From Entoloma clypeatum (Eukaryota > Basidiomycota > Agaricomycetes > Agaricales > Entolomataceae), in contig OY751487.1 in NCBI GenBank assembly GCA_963565915.1, positions 1,302,001-1,366,000 of the forward strand: a DNA stretch of 64,000 nucleotides, given 5' to 3'. The notes under the pieces were generated by a model, which worked only from the letters and a program-made list of their open reading frames with translations, made no database searches and had not been told where the DNA came from. The position numbers were made by a program, and so were the translations under genes. Shown one piece after another: positions 47,933-57,300 of the stretch (positions within the stretch are counted from its first letter, which is position 1; the number at the start of each line of letters is the position of its first letter).

Positions 47933-48485
47933 TGTTACGGCGATAGCCTACAACAACAAGTCCAAGAATCGGATCACGTGGGTTTGGACTGGTTTCCACA
48001 ACAAGTCCCTCAGTAGGTCGACTTGGTCAATCAGTGAGTTCCTCAAGAGGATGACTCAGTTCGGTGTAGCAGAGCTAAGTCCTCGCAAGGCACTTGATTT
48101 GAGAGTGTTCCAGATAAGACAGGTAAGTGTTAATTGCCTAGGTCAAGCTAAGGACCTCTACTCTAAGGTTACAGGTCTTATATACATTATCCTATGGCTA
48201 TAAATAAGTAAGTGCTGCGCAGGAGCTAAATAAGCCATTGGTTAGATAAATGTTTCAAGGGGCTATGGCATAAGAGTCAGAGATAAGGCCTCAAGGCCAT
48301 GAGTCAGAGATAACAAGTGAAAATGTATCTATAAGGGGAATAGTCCAAGTCAGTATGAGTTATAGTGCTAATAGAGGGGACACATGTCCCAGGGTCGTTG
48401 GAGTTAAGTAAAACGGGGTTTGATAAGGATCGAGGGTCAAGGGGTCGTGTGAAGATGCATAGGAAGAGGGTGAAAAAGTGTAACA
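47933..48485. repeat. LTR, 553 bp, TGTTACGG…GTGTAACA
   Basis: Good LTR ends (TGTTACGG and GTAACA). The first ~120 bp are repeated at 37,661-37,783. Neighbours differ: gypsy-2 gag on the left and a gypsy RT scrap on the right. The 5-bp flanks (ccttt, ctgcc) do not match, so this is probably a recombinant LTR rather than a clean insertion. Confidence 0.75.
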
Positions 48486-48728
48486 CTGCCAGAGGAACAC
48501 ATATGGGACCATGCTATTGAGCTGATCCCTGACACAACTCCGACAGGTTGTAAGATGTATCTGCTCGCTCTGAAGGAACAGAAGGAACTTGTTGCATTCT
48601 TGGAAGAAATCCTGGCCACTGGTGGGATCCGACCTTCAAAGTCTCCGATGGCCTCTCCAGTCTTTTTTATCAAGAAGAAGGACGGTTCCCTCCAACTTGT
48701 TCAGGATTATTGATCACTCAATTTCAAG
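48486..48728 (+). pseudogene. gypsy RT N-terminal fragment (gypsy-3)
   Basis: Encodes the linker into [51 protein letters not shown], then TGA at 48,711 where QDYRSLNFK is expected, then SLNFK. It is cut at 48,728 by a hAT-type terminus. It belongs to a different gypsy copy from gypsy-1 and -2. Confidence 0.85.
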
Positions 48729-48880
48729 TAGTGTTTGAGGGTTCAGTCCAGTCCGGTTTTTTGACCAAAAAATTGATGAACTGGAGACTGGCAGTTCATT
48801 TTTTTTTTCTCAAAGTCTGAAAAAACTGGACTGGACTGGTAAAGACTGGTTTAAACCAGTTTAATCCTCAATCATTTATA
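48729..48880. mobile_element. hAT-type element, left end
   Basis: Starts TAGTGTTTGAGGGTTCAGTC and shares the ccagtccggttttttg and ctggactggtaaagactgg motifs with the MITE at 43,948. The related inverted end is at about 51,380-51,582. No matching 8-bp duplication was found, so the element limits are uncertain. Confidence 0.6.
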
Positions 48881-49094
48881 AACCCACCAAAAGCCTGTTT
48901 TTTCAATCAAAAACTTGAAAATATACTCAATTTGTTATCAATAACATGTTTCTCAAGCATTTTGGATATAAACTCTTGTAAAAATGATTGAAAACTGTAT
49001 AAAAGAACATCTTTGCCCATAAAAGTACAGTTTTTGAATGAATATATCATCAAGAACTGGAATCACATCAGCAAAACCTGGAGATGCTGGGGAG

Positions 49095-49262
49095 TGTCCA
49101 GAGCGCTCTGGAGCTTCATAGCGCTGTAGCGAAGCGTTATGATTTGAGAGCGCTCTGTAGCAACCTGCCATCACTCTGTAGCACTCTGTAGCAAGCTGCC
49201 ATCACTCTGTAGTGCTACAGAGCAACCTCTCATGACTATGTATCACTACAGACTGTGTTTCT
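49095..49262. repeat. Short repeats of CTCTGTAGC / GAGCGCTCTG
   Basis: Repeated and partly palindromic units (cactctgtagc, gagcgctctg, gtgctacagagc) over ~170 bp; the same gctacag motif recurs at 51,250-51,360. Noncoding. Confidence 0.55.
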
Positions 49263-49371
49263 TCAATGCTATGAATTGCAATATTGGCTCATTCATCAGA
49301 TTCACTTGTAAGACACGAAAGTGGTAGTATCAGAAATCATTTCCATTTGAAAGCATTTGCATGTCCCGCCC

Positions 49372-50615
49372 TTCTTTTGCAGTGACCGTGTCAGTACCCC
49401 TCCTCACCACCCCCACCGCCGTCGTGTTCTTGTTAGTGTGATTGGCACAGCAGGGTGCTGTCCCTAGTGTTTTGAAGCCACATTACTTAACTGGCAGTTA
49501 AGTATAACTTAACCTAACTTAACTCAAATTAACTTAACCTTTTGGTTAAGTTTAAAGAAATTTGAACAAGTTAATTTTAGTTCATTTACTTAACTTAACT
49601 TGAATTAACCAAGTTATTTCAGGTTAAGATTTCAAGCCTTCAAGCCTGCAAAACAGTGCTAAAAACCACAAAAAACAGGCAATCATGGTAAAGTTAAGAC
49701 AATTAACTGGTTAATTCTGGTTAAGTTTAGTCAAGTTAAGAAAAAAGTTAAAAATTGTAAACAAGTTTTTTTAACTTTAACTTGAAATAACCAAAGTTAA
49801 GTCAAAGTTAAAGATTTTCAAGAAAACTATTAACTCAGTTAAGTTAGGTTAATGGATTTTAAGGGCATTAACTTGACTTAATGTGACTTTAAAAACTAGC
49901 AGTCCCCCACCTTCTCCACGTCTCCTCGCACCATCCCGCCGTTCTTAGGCATGTCCCGCCCCATGCGTCCCTCAGCAGGCATAGCCACGTTCCCTCATGC
50001 CCTTGCATGTTCTGCCGTTTTTGTGCATACCCTGCCCTCCCCCCAGCTATTTTTGTGCATGTACCACCCTTTCCCCCACCGTTCTTAGGCATGTCCCGCC
50101 CCATGCGTCCCTCGGCAGGTGTAGCCACGTTCCCTCACACCCTCGCATGTCCTGCCCTTCCCCCCTGTTCCCCACTGTTCCACACCACACATACTAACAG
50201 AACACAATGGCGGTGGGCGATGGTGGGGTGGAGGGCTATTGCAAGGGCCACAGGAGAAGAACAGGGGGGAGGGAAGGGCAGGACATGCGAGGGCGCGAGG
50301 GAATGTGGCTATGCCTGCTGAGGGACACGTGGAGCAGGACATGCCTACATAAGAACGGTGGGGGGAAGGGTGGTACATGCATGAAAACGGCTGGGGGGAG
50401 GGCAGGATATGCATGAAAATGGTATGCATGAAAATGACAGGACATGTGAGGGCGCGAGGGAAATGCCTGCTGAGGGACGTGTGGGGCAGGACATGCCTAA
50501 GAACGGCAGGATGGCGCGAGGGGATGTGGCGAGGGTGGGGGACAGCACCCTGCTGTGCCAATCACACTAACAGAGAACACAACGGCAGTGGGGAGGGGGG
50601 GGGGGGGGGGGGCAA
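49372..50615. repeat. Large GC-rich palindromic (fold-back) element with internal tandem repeats
   Basis: Left arm about 49,410-50,172 (minus the inserted MITE 49,465-49,898) and right arm about 50,268-50,600 are inverted copies. Both include GTTAGTGTGATTGGCACAGC and several degenerate units around gcatgtcccgcccca / gcgtccctcagcaggcat / ccacgttccctc. The spacer is about 95 bp. The right edge ends in a G run of about 17 (50,596-50,612). No protein-coding frame is credible. Confidence 0.75.
49465..49898. mobile_element. AT-rich hAT-type MITE, 434 bp, 8-bp TSD (7/8)
   Basis: Left end TAGTGTTTTGAAGCCACATT; the right end inverted reads TAGTTTTTAAAGTCACATTA. The interior is packed with ttaactt/aagttaa motifs in both orientations. 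Flanks GCTGTCCC (49,457-49,464) and GCAGTCCC (49,899-49,906) differ at one base. It sits inside the left arm of the palindromic element; removing it restores the arm. Confidence 0.8.
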
Positions 50616-50731
50616 GGAGCATATGTGCATCACTGTTCGCACATTTTTGAATGAGGGCTCTCATTTTCATATTATAATTCATGACCTTTTTTGTATTCTC
50701 GTGCCATTTGGATGTAAGAAAACCCAAGCAT

Positions 50732-51126
50732 TGTTATGCTTAACAAACCGTTCCAAGGTTCGGGCAGAGTATGCAGGAAGTGGAAAGGCAAAGAGCAATG
50801 TGATTGCTAAATCTAAGGAATCTAGCTATGCTACAGAGGGTTTATATAGGTACTGACTATAGGCGATAGCAGATGAGTCAGTACTGCGGAAGGCAGTGCG
50901 CATGAGTAAGACAACTGTGGAAGGCTATGTACAATGAGTAAGCTGACTGCGGAAAGCGAGTCAGGGCAGGAGCAAAGTATACTAAAGGGGATGATGAAGT
51001 AATGTAGTGAGTCAAACTGGGAATCGAAGGTTGCGAAAATAGACATAGTAAGCTCATAAGAGGGCGCCACATTGGGATGATAGGTAAAAGATATGATGTG
51101 GTCCTCATACCATAGAGTCTGTAACA
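50732..51126 (-). repeat. Solo LTR with 5-bp TSD
   Basis: 395 bp in minus orientation (minus strand TGTTACAGAC…AAGCATAACA), related to the LTR at 51,928-52,315. It is flanked by AGCAT on both sides (50,727-50,731 and 51,127-51,131). No internal region adjoins it, so it is the product of LTR-LTR recombination. Confidence 0.9.
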
Positions 51127-51379
51127 AGCATGAGGATTGATTGGTGAGTATGGCTTACTAGGTTACTATGATGATATGGCAGTTCTATGTTATGAAGTGT
51201 TATAAGGCTATGACTTACTAGGGTACTACAATACTTAGGCAGTTGTATGTTACAAGACTACATCTTGCTACATCATGCTACAGCCCTCAGTTACACTGCT
51301 ATAACATGCTATGGCACTACACCACACTACATGTTTGGGAGTGTTTGCTACAGTTTGCTATGAGCCCAAATCAGAGTTT

Positions 51380-51582
51380 GCTGATGCCAGTTCATATTTT
51401 TCAGACCAAAAACTAGAACTGGGGGTGAACCAGTCCAATTTCTTTTCCAAATTTGGAGAGACTGGAGACTGGTTGAGCTCAAAATCAGTGAGACCTGAAC
51501 TGCCAGTTCAGGTCTCTTCCAGTCCAGTTCAGTCCAGTTCAGGTTCATTTTCCAGTTCATAAGACTGAACCCTTGAACCCTA
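51380..51582. mobile_element. hAT-type element, right end
   Basis: ccagtt/ctggag-rich sequence ending with the inverse of TAGGGTTCAAGGGTTCAGTC, close to the left end at 48,729. It may close one large composite element of about 2.85 kb that took up the palindrome and solo LTR, or be a separate relic. Confidence 0.5.
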
Positions 51583-51927
51583 CTTACAGAGAGACAATAA
51601 GGACATGTGTTTGTTGACAATCATGTGACTAATGAGTCTTTGTTAAATGTTGAAAAATGAACATCGCCATCACACTCTTGGTGATCACCACCACAACTGT
51701 CCCCCCACCTCTCCTGGTGTCCAATAGTGAATGACAGGGATAACCCCCAGGTAAAAAATTTATACCCCTATCCTTACTCCCGAAAACCCTTACCCTTAGT
51801 CAGGGGTAGGGGTAACCCCTCAGCAAGGATGGAGGTTTCTCATGGGTGAGGGGTCACAAGACCCATGGGTTTACATGAGGGTGGTGGAGGGACTGGACTC
51901 TTGGTGCTACATGTCTACCTGCTCTGG
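51583..51927. other. Unassigned spacer
   Basis: 345 bp with short palindromes (ttacccttagtcaggggtagggg) and no gene. It ends at the next LTR. Confidence 0.4.
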
Positions 51928-52315
51928 TGTTACGGACTTACCGGTTTGTATGTTACGCACTTTTCCCTTGCATTGTACCTTTGTTATTTCTTTGACTCAT
52001 TGGACCGCTTATTCATTTACCTTTACTCTACCATTCTCCTTTAGTATACTTCACTCCCGCGCTGACTCGCACTCCGCAGTAGGGATTACTCAGTCCGCAG
52101 TCGTCTGACTCACTTCGCACTGCCTTTCTGCAGTTACTGACTCATCCGCACTGCCTTCCGCAGCTACTGACTCACTCGCTACCGCTCGTAGCCAGTACTA
52201 TATAAACCCCATGTACCATAGCTACATTCCTTAGATTTAGCAATCACTTTGCTCTTCGCCTTTCCACTTCCTGCATACTCTGCCCGAACCTTGGAACGGT
52301 TTGTTAAGCATAACA
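51928..52315 (+). repeat. gypsy-5 5' LTR
   Basis: 388 bp, TGTTACGGAC…AAGCATAACA, with TATA-like tactatataaacc at about 52,197. It is related to the solo LTR at 50,732-51,126 but inverted. It is followed by gag of the same element. Confidence 0.85.
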
Positions 52316-52418
52316 AGTTGCTAAATCTCGTTAGGTTCGCCCAGAGCGAAGAGAGCAACTACCAGACGAGCCAAGACGTCGCGCTTCTTTGAAGACTTTA
52401 CCAGTAACCCATTCAGCA

Positions 52419-53458
52419 TGCCAGAAGCCCGACAGGAGGAGCTAAGTCCTTGAGACAGTATCGATTTTACACTCATCCAGCAGTACATCGAATCGGAGAT
52501 CCATCACATCCTACAGCAGGTGCTTGACGAAGAACTAGACAACGACGAGCATCGGCCCCACGGCGAGATAGCAGAGAGCATCCATCTTGCTCGGCAACAC
52601 CAGATCGCGCGTTACAATGCCCGACAGAACGAACTCGAAAGCTTTTGCGTTCAAGAAGGACCTCAGACAGGTCGGATCACGGAGATCAGAGAGTTTATCG
52701 GTGTCCAGACAACCGTTATCAGAAGATTGATTAGGACGCTCACATCGAGACGTCCCAGAGCCACATCATCACATCTTACTCAAAGCAGCAGATCTACGCC
52801 CACTTCACCACCGAAGAACAACAGACCGAGTACAACCGCTGGGCACGAAACGAGAGACTTGACCCCTTCTCGAGACCAACAGACGCGCAGGAACAGAGAT
52901 TCCTTAGAGATTTACAGAGGAAATACTCTGAACGTTTTGCCACCGATTCCGCCGACGAGTCCCCTGATGAATTTACTTTTGACTCCGCGCAGTCAGATAT
53001 TGAACAGATGCCTAGAACAGGGACTCATTTTCAATCCTTACCTGTATCCCGAACCCCATCTTCATCCCAACAACCCGACCCCTCTTCTCCTCCGCAGACT
53101 CTAAACATGGCAGAAGCTCCGGCTGTACAAACAATGGATACATCCAAGATCATCAAGGATCCTGGGATGTTCAAGGACAGATACACCTTTGACGAGTGGT
53201 GGAAAGCCACCAAACTATACATCAGGTTCCAAAAGAGCCTCACAGACGATCAGAAGATTCTTGTGGTACTATCCCGCATGATGGAAGGGTCCAGCAGACA
53301 CTGGGCCAGTAACAAGTTAGATGCTCTTGCTGTTGACAACGAGAACATCACCTGGCTAGGTTTTTCCGATGATATCGCCACACGATTCTCCATCACCAAC
53401 AAGTCAGTCGCTGCCAAAGCAAGACTCGAAGTCCTGAAACAAGAGAAACGTACCGTTG
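52419..53458 (+). pseudogene. gypsy-5 gag, broken and 3'-truncated
   Basis: Begins MPEARQEELSP with a TGA at 52,451. Continues in one frame (HLARQHQIARYNARQNELES), then after a frame change near 52,780 in another (TEYNRWARNERLDPFS; FTFDSAQSDIEQ). The capsid-like region is TFDEWWKATKLYIRFQKSL, RMMEGSSRHWASNKLD, WLGFSDDIATRF, AKARLEVLKQEKRTVD. It stops abruptly where Tc1 transposase sequence begins. Confidence 0.82.
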
Positions 53459-53689
53459 ATGTGGCCACCAAACAGCCCAGATATCAACATCATCAAGAAC
53501 CTATGGGATCACCTCCAACATCGCATACAAGCACGCAACCCACTTCCAAGGTCTGGAGGAGATTTGTGGATTGCACTGCAGGAGGAGTGGTATTCAATTG
53601 ATGTTGAATCTATTGAACACTTGTATGAATCTTTACCACAGCGAGTACATGATGTTTACAGGGCTAAGGGAGGTAATACTCGTTACTAG
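53456..53689 (+). pseudogene. Tc1/mariner transposase, C-terminal fragment
   Basis: Encodes WPPNSPDINIIKNLWDHLQH, ARNPLPRSGGDLWIALQEEW, LPQRVHDVYRAKGGNTRY and stop. This is the last part of a Tc1-family DDE transposase, including the SPD block before the third catalytic acidic residue. The sequence upstream is gypsy gag, joined almost in place (gag …VD, Tc1 …DWPP). Confidence 0.88.
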
Positions 53690-54329
53690 TTATTTGTGAA
53701 TAAACCTCAATATTTTTCTCGGAATCGTGAACTGAAGTCGCGGTGACACTTTTCATACATGCCATTTTAGGCAACCTCTCGAAAGAACTTCTCTTCCTTA
53801 CACAATGACTGACTCATTTGGTGTTGGATTGATTTTAAACCATAGAGTACTATCTGTTCTTACTTCCTTGGTCTTCAGTTTGACGAGGCCAAGACAATAT
53901 TGCACAAACGAGGCCAAACACCATCAAAATTATCGTGGGACAATCTTTTTGCTTAGTTAGTGTATAGAAAAGAGAAAATGGGACCACCTTCACAATTATA
54001 ACACTGTTTTCCATAATTTGGTAGCTGTTGCCTGGCTTGACTCATTGAAGGATATCAGAAATGATTGGTATGAGATGGCTCTTGAGGAACATCGGAAATG
54101 GCTGCTCCATAGCGAAGAAAGCGTGGAAGATGGTTGGAAGAATGACTGTATGCCATGAAGGTTGGAAAAGCATCGGGATGTCGGCTAAATCGTTGTGTTG
54201 AATTGTCTTGACGTCTGCTGTGGAGGGGGAGCTTGACAAAGAAATAACTGAAAGCTCTTGCTTGATGTGAGGTTTAACATCAACAGCTGAGAGACACTTA
54301 AGTTTGCCGCTCTTTTTGCTAGTTCCCCC
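53690..54329. other. Unassigned sequence downstream of the accessory gene
   Basis: About 640 bp with small frames only. It may include the terminus of the Tc1 fragment and the 3' UTR of the minus-strand accessory gene ending at 54,330. Confidence 0.4.
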
Positions 54330-57300
54330 TCACTTCATGGGCTGTATAGGCTGCTGGCACTTCTGAGCATTTTCATCGCTTGAATCCGAGATGACGATAT
54401 GAACAAGCTGTAGAAATAATTAGTTAGAGTTATATAAAGATTTGATAAACATACTTCATTCTTGAGCGGGCCAGCTTTACTACTCGTTCCAAAGTCTTGT
54501 GGTTGTGGGGCTGAAATATCTTCATTGCAAAGTCTGCCGTTGTCTGGCAAGTTTTCTGAGTCGGGGTCAACGGGGTTTGGAGTCGGCTTTGAGGTGGGCT
54601 TCTTGGTAAGGCGTGCAGTGACCGATTGTGAGTGCCAAGTTGAGTTCAAGCCAGAAAGGTGGTTTGGGCACTTCTGGGGAATGGCTGACACATCACTATG
54701 CTCAGGGTTAGTGGTCACATGCCTTTGTTTATCAACCACGGTGACTTACCATCACAGTGTTGTTGAATGAGTTCCGCTTCCATTAGACGCGTCATGTGCT
54801 CAACCCCATGACATACAAATAGTGTACAAATAAGTAGACTAGTATATAAGACTGTCCTTATTCTCTGTGCAATATAACGCTCTTACCGAGTAACCCCCAC
54901 CTGCAAACACCTCTCAAGGTTAGTAGTAGGATTCTCTCTCTATCGTAGATACACGATCCATAGCATAGAGTACTACTGGACTGCGCGACGACCCATCCAC
55001 TGTGATCACCTCCAGTGTTGATGTGATCGTATGCTGTTCCAACAGGTTATGAGCCCTGAGACTCGCCATTGTGCTGGTCGCTGGCAGTCTTAGTAGACTC
55101 AATGCCGCTACATCGCGAACGCGATAGATCAAGTGCACCTCAATCTGTACATACAACATTAATGATTATGTGGATGTTTAATCCCACATCATCGTGTACC
55201 GAGATGAGCTAGTAGATCCGGGCGATAATACCCCGATGATCGCGATGCCCATCCGCCTCCATACATGTGTCTACCAGTTAACTCTGTGTACGACGTTAAA
55301 CATGGAATAGGGGTCTGATGGACCCTAGTGGAGTAAAACACATGTTGCTGTGTCCCTGTTTCATCTAAGATCCAGTGATTTGACATGTGACTGACACATT
55401 CTATTTCCAGTCTTTTGCGCTCTCACCCTTCGCATCAAAACATGTCTTCTTTTGATTACAAATCTGCTGTCGTCAAGATGACCGGCTCTAACTGGAAGGA
55501 GTGGAGCGATAAGATGACAGGGTTTTTACAGTTTGAAGGGACCTGGATGCTCGTATCCAGGGACTGGTTACAGCCAACCTCCCTGACAGCCGCTTCAACG
55601 TCTGAACAACGAAAGGAGTTCCGCGAGTGGAAGGAGAAAGACTTGAAAGCGTGTGGCGCAATCGTCTTATCTCTGGTGGAGTCTGTAAAGCATGAGGTTA
55701 CAGCATTCCAGACTTCGAAAGAGGTTTGGGATCAGCTGAAAACTCTCTTTGAGAATAAAGGCCCCGATGAGATGTTCAAGGTCTTTGCCTTGACTCTCGA
55801 TTGACACCTGTCTGGTGGTGACCCCCATCCGGAATTCTCTAGATTCCATGATCTCTTGGCATGCCCCAACGGGCACAAGATCCCCTTCGCTCCTAAATTG
55901 CAAGGGATGCTTGCTGTGCACCGTCTACCTCCCAAGTGGAAACATCTTGGTTCGCATCTGGCCAAAGAATGGAAGTTAGACACTTTCAAACTTACAGATG
56001 TTGAAGAGATTGTAACCGCGGAGCATATGCGCATACAAGCCGAAGCACAACTTCCGGCTGCCAACAAGATCTCCGCTGTCAAGCAGAAAGGACAGGAACC
56101 CCGCTGGCGCAATGGTCCAGGACCTGCTGATGCTTCTGGGTCAAACCAGAATTCAGGCAAACCTCATCAACAGAACAAAGGAAAAGGAAAGGCAAAGGAG
56201 ACACCGTCGAACAATTCCGGTGATCAAAACAAGAAGCAGCCGTTTGTACCCAAAAAGGAAGGGTCGCGGAGTTGGAAAAAGGCCCAGCGCGCCCAAGAGG
56301 CCGCTGCAGGTGATACCGCCAGCTGCTCTCATGTTGCCTCGTCGGCAATGACTATGAATCTGCTGACACCTCCCTTCACCACTGTCACAGGCTCGGGACG
56401 CATCATTCCCCCCCAACCATCTTCTACTCCGACGACTGACCCCCGTCGTCGTCCTCCTCTCGAATCGTGGTTGACATCTAGTCCCGCTGAACATATCATG
56501 ACTGCTGGTGCGAGAGAACTCCTTGATCGCATGACAAACACGTCAGCGCAACGCTTCACAGGTGCTCCGGTTAATCAACCGTTGATGTACCCTGAGATGC
56601 AAGCAGCGCGCGACATTGTCACATCTCTTGGCATTGTGGGAACGTCCCAGACCCTCCAAAACATCAATAATGTCATATACCCCGAAGACATTCTGGGGAT
56701 ATATTCGACCCCTGACAATGATGTGATGGACGAGGCTTCTCTGTTCCTGATGGAACGCCAAGATTATGATGCCGATACCGTGATGGACTTTGATGAGGAA
56801 TACGAGTATGACAATAATGAACCTGGACCGTCCAAGTGGACGCATTTCAATTGGGCGGATGAAGTCGACGACAAGCTTTTCGGAGGATCGTCATGCGACG
56901 ACCCGAGGTACGTTCTTTTACAAATTTCACATGAGCACACAATGACAGAAGAACACACCCAGATTCGTGATGAGTCACTAGAACCGGGTTGTAGTTATTT
57001 AAAATCACCTGTCGTTGCTGCCTCCTTCATGGAGGAAATCTATGATCATTTTGCCTCATGTTCAAAATGTAAGAACAAATCCAAAGATACTAATGACGCC
57101 GAGTGGATCATGGATTCCGGCGCTAGTATGCACTTCACTGCAGAGATGAGTGACTTTGCAACGTATGAAGAAGAGAAATCTGTCCGTACTGCCCAAACTG
57201 CGGGCAAAGCAAAGATCTCTATAAAAGGAAGAGGGACCATGTTTATCACTCACACGATACCATCGCGTCAAGGAAAGCCAAGAAGTCTAACAACTCGGCT

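Noticed and set aside
47933..48485. This LTR as the 5' LTR of the minus-strand gypsy-2
   Set aside because: gypsy-2 gag coding sequence runs straight into the LTR border with no leader, primer site or start codon, so the LTR belongs to another element.
49095..49262. CRISPR-like short repeats
   Set aside because: Repeats are irregular, overlapping and partly palindromic without constant spacers, and the organism is a eukaryote.
48729..51582. One complete 2.85-kb hAT element bounded by the two related ends
   Set aside because: The 8-bp flanks (atttcaag and cttacaga) do not match and no transposase is present; listed as two separate ends.
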